The position numbers were made by a program, and so were the translations under genes. DNA of 11,879 nucleotides from Acidimicrobiia bacterium (GTDB lineage Bacteria; Actinomycetota; Acidimicrobiia; IMCC26256). The stretch covers positions 1 through 11,879 of the forward strand of contig JALRDW010000148.1 of the NCBI GenBank assembly GCA_023262065.1, in the 5' to 3' direction. A model generated the notes under the pieces. That model searched no databases. It saw nothing but the letters and a program-made list of their open reading frames with translations, and was not told where the DNA came from. Below, piece after piece: positions 1 through 6,787 of the stretch (position 1 is its first letter; every line of letters starts with the position of its first letter).

Positions 1-212
1 TACTCCACGTGCGAGATCGAGATCGTGATCCCACGCGCCTTCTCCTCCGGCGCCTTGTCGATCTGATCGAACGCCGTCGCCGTCACGTTCGGGTTCCGAT
101 CCGCCAACACCCGCGTGATCGCCGCCGTCAACGTCGTCTTCCCATGGTCGATGTGACCGATGGTCCCGATGTTCAGGTGCGGCTTCGTCCGCTCGAACTT
201 CTCCTTGGCCAT
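1..212 (-). CDS. tuf: Elongation factor Tu, N-terminal fragment (cut by window edge)
   Basis: EF-Tu is the GTPase that carries aminoacyl-tRNA to the ribosomal A site in the cytoplasm. Only the first 70 codons are present; the gene runs off the left edge. The translation opens [19 protein letters not shown] and holds the G1 P-loop GHIDHGKTT at about residues 19-27. It continues to [10 protein letters not shown], which is the switch I/G2 region and is seen in actinobacterial EF-Tu. The ATG at 212 has a strong Shine-Dalgarno AGGAGAG at 226-220, seven bases upstream, which fixes the start. The gene lies 109 bases downstream of tRNA-Met on the same strand, so co-transcription with the tRNAs is possible. 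Codon choice is odd: about eight of nine Thr codons are ACG and seven of eight Ala codons are GCG, whereas neighbouring genes favour C-ending codons. Identity is secure; whether a second tuf copy exists elsewhere cannot be seen. Confidence 0.97.
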   Translation of the reverse strand, partial: MAKEKFERTKPHLNIGTIGHIDHGKTTLTAAITRVLADRNPNVTATAFDQIDKAPEEKARGITISISHVE

Positions 213-268
213 GGCCAATCTCTCCTGAGTGCTGACACGCCCTACGAGCGCGGGTATGGATGGTGCCT

Positions 269-293
269 GTTCGGTGGTGCGCGGACCACGAAC
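269..293 (-). other. Imperfect hairpin in the tuf leader
   Basis: The 109 bases between tRNA-Met and tuf contain an inverted repeat, gttcggtggt at 269-278 and accacgaac at 285-293. It pairs over nine base pairs with one bulged base around a six-base loop. No U-tract follows it on the minus strand, so a classical terminator is not supported. It could be a leader structure, an RNase processing site or chance in GC-rich DNA. I see no convincing tuf-specific promoter in this gap. Confidence 0.3.
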
Positions 294-305
294 CGGCCGG
301 GGCCG

Positions 306-322
306 ACTCGGGGGGTCCGAGT
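306..322 (-). other. Small hairpin abutting the tRNA-Met 3' end
   Basis: actcgg at 306-311 and ccgagt at 317-322 form a perfect six-base-pair stem with a five-base loop. The outermost pair uses the tRNA discriminator position at 322. A stem immediately after a tRNA that lacks an encoded CCA could mark a 3' processing boundary or attenuate read-through into tuf. There is no U-run, so it is not called a terminator. Confidence 0.35.
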
Positions 323-395
323 AGCGGAGGCGGGAGTCGAACCCGCGACACCACGATTATGAGCCGTGTGCTCTAACCAACTGAGCTACTCCGCC
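322..395 (-). tRNA. tRNA-Met(CAU), elongator type
   Basis: This 74-nt gene folds into a complete cloverleaf. The acceptor GGCGGAG pairs with CTCCGCT, with a G-U at the first pair. The D-arm is GCTC/GAGC and the anticodon loop is CTCATAA, giving anticodon CAT. The T-arm is GCGGG-TTCGACT-CCCGC and the discriminator is A. The sequence resembles elongator tRNA-Met: it lacks the C1-A72 mismatch and the three G-C anticodon-stem pairs of an initiator, and the loop lacks the purine-37 context of tRNA-Ile(CAU). CCA is not encoded. It lies between tRNA-Thr and tuf on the same strand. A lysidine-modified Ile2 tRNA is the only serious alternative for a CAT anticodon and looks less likely. Confidence 0.93.
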
Positions 396-402
396 GTATG
401 TG

Positions 403-453
403 ACGAGCGGTCCGGCCGTCGGCTCCCGCCGGCGCCCTCTCGCATCCGCTCGT
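403..453 (-). repeat. Inverted repeat filling the tRNA-Thr / tRNA-Met spacer
   Basis: acgagcgg at 403-410 is the exact reverse complement of ccgctcgt at 446-453. Nested inside, ccggc at 412-416 pairs with gccgg at 428-432. The 62-base spacer between the two tRNA genes can therefore fold into a stem of its own. A plausible role is to present RNase cleavage sites that separate the two tRNAs of a shared precursor. Its function is inferred; the pairing is directly visible. Confidence 0.45.
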
Positions 454-457
454 GCGG

Positions 458-529
458 AGCCCTCGGTGGGGATTGAACCCACGACCCCTTCCTTACCATG
501 GAAGTGCTCTGCCACTGAGCTACAAGGGC
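458..529 (-). tRNA. tRNA-Thr(GGU)
   Basis: This 72-nt cloverleaf has acceptor GCCCTTG pairing with CGAGGGC, D-arm GCTC/GAGC, and anticodon arm CTTCC-ATGGTAA-GGAAG giving anticodon GGT. The T-arm is GTGGG-TTCAATC-CCCAC and the discriminator is U, as in other actinobacterial tRNA-Thr. CCA is not encoded. It reads ACC and ACU, not ACG, so it does not explain the ACG-rich start of the neighbouring tuf. It is followed 62 bases later by tRNA-Met on the same strand and is probably the first gene of a Thr-Met(-tuf) transcript. Confidence 0.96.
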
Positions 530-539
530 AAGGGCGGAG

Positions 540-545
540 AGGATA
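540..545 (-). promoter_or_regulatory. -10 box for the tRNA-Thr/tRNA-Met(/tuf) transcript
   Basis: The minus strand reads TATCCT at 545-540, a good TANNNT actinobacterial -10 box. A start about seven bases later falls near 533, four bases before the mature tRNA-Thr 5' end at 529. The position expected for the -35 box holds no good match to TTGACA, which is common in this group. The 49-base gap also carries the oppositely directed promoter candidate of the acetyltransferase. Confidence 0.5.
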
Positions 546-565
546 GCAAGGCCGCCCCGCTGCGC

Positions 566-571
566 TACCGT
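566..571 (+). promoter_or_regulatory. -10 box for the acetyltransferase, suggesting a leaderless mRNA
   Basis: TACCGT lies seven bases before the GTG at 579, so a typical transcription start would coincide with the first base of the start codon. No Shine-Dalgarno sequence precedes that GTG. Both points fit leaderless translation, which is frequent in Actinobacteria. No clear -35 box is seen. Confidence 0.4.
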
Positions 572-578
572 CCGGGCC

Positions 579-1076
579 GTGGGCTGGCAGATCCGGAGCG
601 TGGAACCCGCCGACGCCGAGGCCATCCGGGCGATCTACAACCGTGAGGTGACCGGGTCGACCGTCACCTTCGACATGGTCGAGCGGACCGCCGAGGAGCA
701 GGCGGCCTGGATCGCCGACCACTCGGGGGGCCACCCGGCGGTGGTGGCCGTCGACGAGGCCACCGGTCAGGTCGTCGGGTTCGCCAGCCTCTCCCCCTAC
801 CGGCCCCGACCCGCCTACGCCACCACGGTGGAGGACTCGGTCTACGTGCGGGACGACCAACGGGGCACCGGGGTCGGCCGGGCCCTGCTCTCCGAGATCG
901 TCCGGCTCGCCGCCGCCCACGGGTACCACTCGGTGATCGGCCGGATCGTGGGCGACCACGCGGCCTCGATCGCCCTGCACGAGGCCTGCGGGTTCGTCCA
1001 GGTCGGCCGGGAGGTCGAGGTCGGGCGCAAGCACGGTCGGTGGCTCGACGTGGTCCTCATGCAGCGGATGCTCTGA
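579..1076 (+). CDS. GNAT N-acetyltransferase, phosphinothricin / methionine sulfoximine type
   Basis: A 165-residue single-domain GNAT enzyme that moves acetyl from acetyl-CoA to an amino group in the cytoplasm. Family members acetylate phosphinothricin, methionine sulfoximine/sulfone and related glutamate or methionine analogues. The N-terminus (IRSVEPADAEAIRAIYN, about residues 5-21) and the FDMVERTAEE block are typical of the family. The acidic strand VEDSVYV (84-90) is followed by the acetyl-CoA loop QRGTGVG (94-100). The C-terminus ASIALHEACGF (129-139) and GRKHGRWLDVVLMQ (149-162) is the family signature. The length matches the usual 160-180 residues. The start is a GTG with no ribosome binding site but a -10 box seven bases upstream. 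It lies on the plus strand between tRNA-Thr and tRNA-Tyr, opposite to both, and its base composition does not stand out. The natural substrate is unknown; housekeeping detoxification is more likely than herbicide resistance. Confidence 0.9.
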   Translation: MGWQIRSVEPADAEAIRAIYNREVTGSTVTFDMVERTAEEQAAWIADHSGGHPAVVAVDEATGQVVGFASLSPYRPRPAYATTVEDSVYVRDDQRGTGVGRALLSEIVRLAAAHGYHSVIGRIVGDHAASIALHEACGFVQVGREVEVGRKHGRWLDVVLMQRML

Positions 1077-1080
1077 GGCC

Positions 1081-1136
1081 CCCTGGTTCCGGCGCCGGCG
1101 GGCGCGACCCCTGCCTCCGGCGCCGGCGGACGCGAC
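1081..1136. repeat. Two-copy 28-bp tandem repeat
   Basis: Positions 1081-1108 and 1109-1136 are identical at 25 of 28 bases; they differ only at 1086/1114, 1087/1115 and 1102/1130. Each copy contains the perfect palindrome ccggcgccgg. The repeat begins four bases after the acetyltransferase stop codon and runs into the hairpin that precedes the tRNA-Tyr 3' end. It may be a slippage duplication of a terminator-like unit. No coding role is seen. Confidence 0.75.
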
Positions 1137-1168
1137 GACGCCGCTGGCCCGGGGGCGCAGCGGCGTCG
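1136..1168. terminator. Strong hairpin between convergent acetyltransferase and tRNA-Tyr
   Basis: Positions 1136-1146 pair perfectly with 1158-1168 to give an 11-bp GC-rich stem with an 11-base loop. The hairpin lies 60 bases after the acetyltransferase stop codon on the plus strand and eight bases after the tRNA-Tyr 3' end on the minus strand. That is the right place for a bidirectional terminator. No T-tract is present on either side. U-less terminators are proposed for high-GC Actinobacteria, so the call is plausible but not certain. Confidence 0.5.
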
Positions 1169-1175
1169 GTTCGGG

Positions 1176-1256
1176 TGGGCCCGGGAGGATTCGAACCTCC
1201 GTAGCTTTCGCAACTGGTTTACAGCCAGTCCCCTTTGTCCACTCGGGTACGGACCC
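1176..1256 (-). tRNA. tRNA-Tyr(GUA)
   Basis: This 81-nt class II tRNA has acceptor GGGTCCG pairing with CGGGCCC, and anticodon arm ACTGG-CTGTAAA-CCAGT with anticodon GTA. The variable region is long (TGCGAAAGCTAC), as bacterial tRNA-Tyr requires. The T-arm is GGAGG-TTCGAAT-CCTCC and the discriminator is A. CCA is not encoded; the next bases are CCC. It is transcribed away from yajQ and is separated from tRNA-Thr by the oppositely oriented acetyltransferase and a hairpin, so it is probably its own transcription unit. Confidence 0.96.
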
Positions 1257-1266
1257 AGCGGGGGCC

Positions 1267-1272
1267 TACAGT
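1267..1272 (+). promoter_or_regulatory. -10 box for yajQ
   Basis: TACAGT lies 36 bases before the yajQ ATG and would give a leader of about 29 bases that contains the ribosome binding site AAGGGGGA at 1297-1304. No good -35 box is seen; the expected place lies inside tRNA-Tyr. Confidence 0.4.
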
Positions 1273-1298
1273 AACCGACCGTCCGGGACCGCTTCCAA
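1268..1298 (-). promoter_or_regulatory. Promoter for tRNA-Tyr
   Basis: The minus strand has TACTGT (-10) at 1273-1268 and TTGGAA (-35-like) at 1298-1293 with a 19-base spacer, slightly long. A start seven bases after the -10 box would be near 1261, about five bases before the mature tRNA end at 1256. The -10 box overlaps the plus-strand -10 box of yajQ base for base. Confidence 0.42.
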
Positions 1299-1307
1299 GG
1301 GGGATCC

Positions 1308-1796
1308 ATGCCCAGTTTCGACGTCGTCTCCGAGATCGACATGCAGGAGATGCGCAACGCGGTCGACCAGGCGTCCCGCGAGATCGCCAACCGGTTCGAC
1401 TTCAAGGGCACCGACTCGAGCATCGAGCTCACCGACAAGACGATCGTGCTGAACACCGAGTCCGAGCAGCGGCTCCAGGCCCTCACCCAGGTCCTCGAGG
1501 AGAAGCTCGTGAAGCGCAAGGTCTCGCTCAAGACCCTCGACTACGGCAAGGTCGAGGAGGCCACGAAGGGCCGGGCCCGTCAGACGATCACCCTCGTCAT
1601 GGGCATCAGCGACGCGAAGGCCAAGGAGATCGGGAAGTTCATCAAGGAACTCCCCCTCAAGGGCATCCAGCACCAGATCCAGGGCGATCAGCTCCGCGTG
1701 AACGGCAAGAAGCGCGACGACCTCCAGGAGGTCATCGCGGCGCTGCGGGAGGGCGACTTCGGCGTCCCGCTGCAGTTCACCAACTTCCGCGACTGA
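1308..1796 (+). CDS. yajQ: YajQ family nucleotide-binding protein (DUF520)
   Basis: A 162-residue cytoplasmic protein of the YajQ/UPF0234 family, built from two ferredoxin-like folds. Family members bind nucleotides or RNA, and a Xanthomonas member is a cyclic di-GMP effector that works with a transcription factor; the role in Actinobacteria is not settled. Hallmarks are the opening PSFDVVSEIDMQEMRNAVDQ, then REIANRFDFKGT (about 24-35), KRKVSLKTLDYGKVE (69-83), GISDAKAKEIGKFIK (99-113) and the ending VPLQFTNFRD. The length is the usual 160-165 residues. The ATG at 1308 is preceded by AAGGGGGA, which fixes the start. The gene is divergent from tRNA-Tyr and convergent with the spermidine-synthase-like gene, whose stop codon is four bases away, so its transcript must end inside or opposite that gene. 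No terminator is evident. Confidence 0.96.
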   Translation: MPSFDVVSEIDMQEMRNAVDQASREIANRFDFKGTDSSIELTDKTIVLNTESEQRLQALTQVLEEKLVKRKVSLKTLDYGKVEEATKGRARQTITLVMGISDAKAKEIGKFIKELPLKGIQHQIQGDQLRVNGKKRDDLQEVIAALREGDFGVPLQFTNFRD

Positions 1797-1800
1797 GGCG

Positions 1801-4251
1801 TCAGCCGGCGGAGGCACCCACGGGCCCGTCGAGCGCGGCCCGGGCCCGTTCGAGCAGCACGAACGCGCCGATCGCGACCCCGTACACGCAGAGCGCCGCG
1901 ATCTGCACCGCACGGAACCCGTAGGCCATGGCGAGGATCGTCGTGCCCACCGAGCCGATCACCGAGAAGAAGCCGTTGACCGCCCAACCCCAGGCCACGT
2001 ACTCGTCCGGGTGGTCACCGAGCCCGCCCACGACGGTCAGACCGAGGGGCATGAACATCCCGAGGCACAGCCCGAGCGGGGCGAGGAGCGCGACCGTCAC
2101 CGCGATCCGACCCCACAGCGGCCAGAGCAGCAGCGCGTCGGTGAGTGGGTCGAGCGCGAGCAGGTAGAAGATCCCGAGCAGGCCCAGCATCGCCCCGCTC
2201 GTCACGACCGCCCGCCGCGGTCGATCGGCGAACCGCTTGCTCAGCAGCGCACCGAGGCCGGTGAAGACGAGGATCGAGGCCAGCGTCACGGTCAGCGAGT
2301 AGGTCGGGTACCCGAGGAACCGCACGAGCCGCTGGATCATCGAGATCTCGTAGAGCATGAAGCCGAGCCCGAGCGAGGCGAAGTAGAGGGCCGAGCGCCC
2401 CTTGGCCGGCAGGGCCCGCCACTCCCGGCGCACGAAGACGAAGGGCGCGAGCAGGAACAGGGCGGCGTAGCCGACGGCCACGAGCAGGAGGAGGAGCAGG
2501 ACGCGCTCCCCGATCACGTCCTCGGGGTTGTCGGTCGAGAACGGGTCGGTGATGTTCGACAGCACGTCGCCGAACGACGAGAAGTGCCAGAAGAACGGTC
2601 GGTCGTCCCGGACCGGTGAGATCTCGCGCGAGTAGCCCGCGGCGATCGCCTCGGCCCGGGCGGTGGACCCGGCCCCCGCCAGGCGACCCACGATGCCGCC
2701 ATCGTCCGGCCGGCCCGGCGCGTAGGCCACCTCGGAGCGCGGGAACGCGCCCGGCTCGTGCGGCGGGGTGAGGGGCACGGCGGCGGTGAACCGGTCGATC
2801 TCAGCCTCGGTGAACGGGGTGCGCTTCAGGACGATGGTCGAGAGGTCACCCGTCGCGTTCGTGATGAACGACGAGACGACGATGTGCCGGGAGGGATCCT
2901 CCACCCCCAGTCGCTCGAGCGCGTCGCGCGCGGTCAGCACGTAGCGCGCGGTCCGACTCGGCGCGTTCCGGTAGTCGAGCTCACCGAACTGCACGACCAT
3001 GAGACCGTCGTCGGTGAGGTGGGCCAGCGACTCCTGGATCATCTCGGAGGTGTAGAGGTAGGACTCGGAGAGGACGAAGGCACCCGAGGACGCCGCGTTG
3101 CTGGCGGCGTAGGAATCGGGGGCGACGTACCAGACGAGGCTGTAGTCGTCGTCACTCCGGAAGATGAACGAACGCCCGTCGTCCTGGTGGATGGTCACGC
3201 CGGGCTGGTTCGGGAGGTCACCCGAGAACTCCTTGAGCGGGCCCTCGAGGAACCCGACGGTGATCGGGTTGAGTTCCACGCCCTCGATCCGCGGGGACCG
3301 GAACCGGAGCGCGGCGACGATCTCGTTGCCGCCCGCCGACCCGATGATGAGCGTGTGGGCCGGTGGCTTGCCGTGGATCGCGAACGGCAGCGCCCGGGGA
3401 TCCTCGTCGAAGCGGGTCTCGGCGTCGGGATCGCCCTTGTACTCGTGGATCCCCGACCCGAAGGTCCCGTCGTGCAGCAGCAGGTAGTCGCCGAACACCT
3501 TCTGGGCGTCGACCCGGAAGACCGGGCCCCAACCGCTCACCGCGTCCTCGACCGGTTGGAACTTCCCGCCCTCGACCTGGACCTCGGGGAGTGAGACCAC
3601 GTTGGTCACCGTGAGCAGCAGCAGCGCAGCGAGCCCACCGGCGATCACGCTCGGCACTCCGAACCGGGGATGGGCCACGACCGCAGCCAGCGCGAGCACC
3701 ACGGCGGAGAGCATCACGACCTGCGGGGGCCCGAGCCACCAGATGAGCGGGATGGCGAGCGCGGCGCCGAGCGCCGCACCGATGAGATCCGCGAAGTAGA
3801 AGCGGTTCACCCGATCCTCGGCCCGACCGAGCAGGACCGCGATGATCACGCCGATCATGATGAACGACACGAAGAGCGTGAAGGAGATGGCCACGAGCGC
3901 ACCGAGGTTGCGCCACGAATCGGCGGTGCCGTAGTCCCAGATCTCGATCGTGTTGATCGGGAACCACGCGACGATGAGTTCGCCGAGCGCGATGAACGCA
4001 GCCCCGACGAGGGCGCACACCACGACGACCCGATCGGTGGCGGCCTGCCGGATCCGGGGCCACACCACCACGAAGATGCCGCCGGAACCGATGCCGAGCA
4101 GCGCGAGTCCCAGCACGAGGTACGTGTAGTAGTACCAGAGCTTGAACGACACGATGCGGGTGTACGCGACCTCGAGCAGGAGTCCGGCGAGGCACACGAG
4201 GAAGATCGTGGCGACGTGACGTGAACGGGCGGCGAGCGGGGAGTCGGTCAT
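1801..4251 (-). CDS. Multi-pass membrane protein with embedded spermidine-synthase-like domain
   Basis: An 816-residue protein in three parts. Residues ~12-220 form about seven membrane helices. Residues ~225-575 form a soluble Rossmann methyltransferase / spermidine-synthase-like domain, with the nucleotide-binding loop LIIGSAGGNEI (301-311), the acidic strand GVELNP (324-329), QDDGRSFI (356-363) and the closing motif DDRPFFWHF (549-557). Residues ~583-810 form roughly seven more helices, including FMLYEISMIQRL and LASILVFTGLGALL. This layout matches the poorly characterised 'spermidine synthase fused to membrane domains' group. Genuine aminopropyltransferases have a catalytic Asp in a D-S/T-x-D-P loop; here the matching segment reads YVAPDSYAASNA, so polyamine synthesis is doubtful. 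The start ATG at 4251 has only a weak ribosome binding site. The gene begins 24 bases after the HAD phosphatase and is the last of the minus-strand run. Membrane location and fold are well supported; the reaction is unknown. Confidence 0.85.
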   Translation of the reverse strand: MTDSPLAARSRHVATIFLVCLAGLLLEVAYTRIVSFKLWYYYTYLVLGLALLGIGSGGIFVVVWPRIRQAATDRVVVVCALVGAAFIALGELIVAWFPINTIEIWDYGTADSWRNLGALVAISFTLFVSFIMIGVIIAVLLGRAEDRVNRFYFADLIGAALGAALAIPLIWWLGPPQVVMLSAVVLALAAVVAHPRFGVPSVIAGGLAALLLLTVTNVVSLPEVQVEGGKFQPVEDAVSGWGPVFRVDAQKVFGDYLLLHDGTFGSGIHEYKGDPDAETRFDEDPRALPFAIHGKPPAHTLIIGSAGGNEIVAALRFRSPRIEGVELNPITVGFLEGPLKEFSGDLPNQPGVTIHQDDGRSFIFRSDDDYSLVWYVAPDSYAASNAASSGAFVLSESYLYTSEMIQESLAHLTDDGLMVVQFGELDYRNAPSRTARYVLTARDALERLGVEDPSRHIVVSSFITNATGDLSTIVLKRTPFTEAEIDRFTAAVPLTPPHEPGAFPRSEVAYAPGRPDDGGIVGRLAGAGSTARAEAIAAGYSREISPVRDDRPFFWHFSSFGDVLSNITDPFSTDNPEDVIGERVLLLLLLVAVGYAALFLLAPFVFVRREWRALPAKGRSALYFASLGLGFMLYEISMIQRLVRFLGYPTYSLTVTLASILVFTGLGALLSKRFADRPRRAVVTSGAMLGLLGIFYLLALDPLTDALLLWPLWGRIAVTVALLAPLGLCLGMFMPLGLTVVGGLGDHPDEYVAWGWAVNGFFSVIGSVGTTILAMAYGFRAVQIAALCVYGVAIGAFVLLERARAALDGPVGASAG

Positions 4252-4275
4252 GGCGGGCCCAGGGTCCTTCGCAGA

Positions 4276-4772
4276 TCAGTCGTAGTAGCCGGAGTGGAAG
4301 TACACGCAGGGCACGCCCTCGCTCCGCAGCATCTCGACGTTCCGCCGGTCGTCCTCGATACCGAGGCGGATGTCGAAGCCGAACGCGCGCAGGTCCCAGA
4401 GGGCCGACTGCTTGTAGTCCCGGCTGAGTTCGTAGTCGCCCCAGCCCCGAGTGATGAGCAGGTCCCACCGGATGCCGTACCGGTGCAACCACGCGATGGT
4501 GAGGTGCTGGACCCGCTGGGGACGGGCGGTGAGCAGGATCACCCGCAGGTTGGGATCGAGGAGGTCGAGGAACACCTTGACCTCCTCGATGACGGGGTCG
4601 TCACCGCAGGCCTCGAAGAAGGCGTTCCAGTCGCGCCGTGGCGCCTCGAGGTAGTGCTGGCGGCCCGCCGCGTCGGAGAGCACGCCATCGATGTCGACGA
4701 GGACGGCGGCGCCACCCGGGATCGCCTCGGTGCGCCACTGCCAGTTGTCCGGCTGGACCGGGAGTCGCGGGG

Positions 4773-4776
<4 letters not shown>
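4276..4776 (-). CDS. HAD-family phosphatase, polynucleotide-kinase 3'-phosphatase-like
   Basis: A 166-residue cytoplasmic HAD hydrolase. Motif I is VDIDGVLSD with the nucleophile and acid/base Asp at 28 and 30. Motif II is LLTARP with Thr83. Motif III is Lys122 in [11 protein letters not shown]. Motif IV is [11 protein letters not shown] with acidic residues 141-143. The stretch [20 protein letters not shown] and the final [18 protein letters not shown] resemble the phosphatase half of T4-type polynucleotide kinase, but no kinase domain is present. Related stand-alone proteins are usually annotated only as HAD or acid phosphatase. The ATG overlaps the acs stop codon as ATGA (4776-4773), a classic sign of translational coupling, and this decides the start. 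A 3'-phosphatase on nucleic acid or a small-molecule phosphatase are both possible; the substrate is not determined by the sequence. Confidence 0.82.
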
Positions 4777-6737
<1,961 letters not shown>

Positions 6738-6760
6738 GTACGCCCCTCCCCATCCCGATC

Positions 6761-6776
6761 GCGGTCGACGGACCGC
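6761..6776 (-). other. Small hairpin in the methyltransferase-acs gap
   Basis: gcggtc at 6761-6766 and gaccgc at 6771-6776 form a perfect six-base-pair stem with a four-base loop. It lies in the 50-base gap between the methyltransferase stop codon and acs, just before the acs ribosome binding site. No T-tract follows. It might mark a processing site or a weak boundary between nuo-midA and acs transcripts, or be incidental. Confidence 0.3.
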
Positions 6777-6787
6777 GCCCGGCGAGG

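Noticed and set aside
579..1076. Acetyltransferase as a regulator (Pat-type) of the nearby acetyl-CoA synthetase
   Set aside because: The sequence matches the phosphinothricin/methionine sulfoximine group, not protein acetyltransferases of the Pat family, and the two genes are about 3.7 kb apart on opposite strands.
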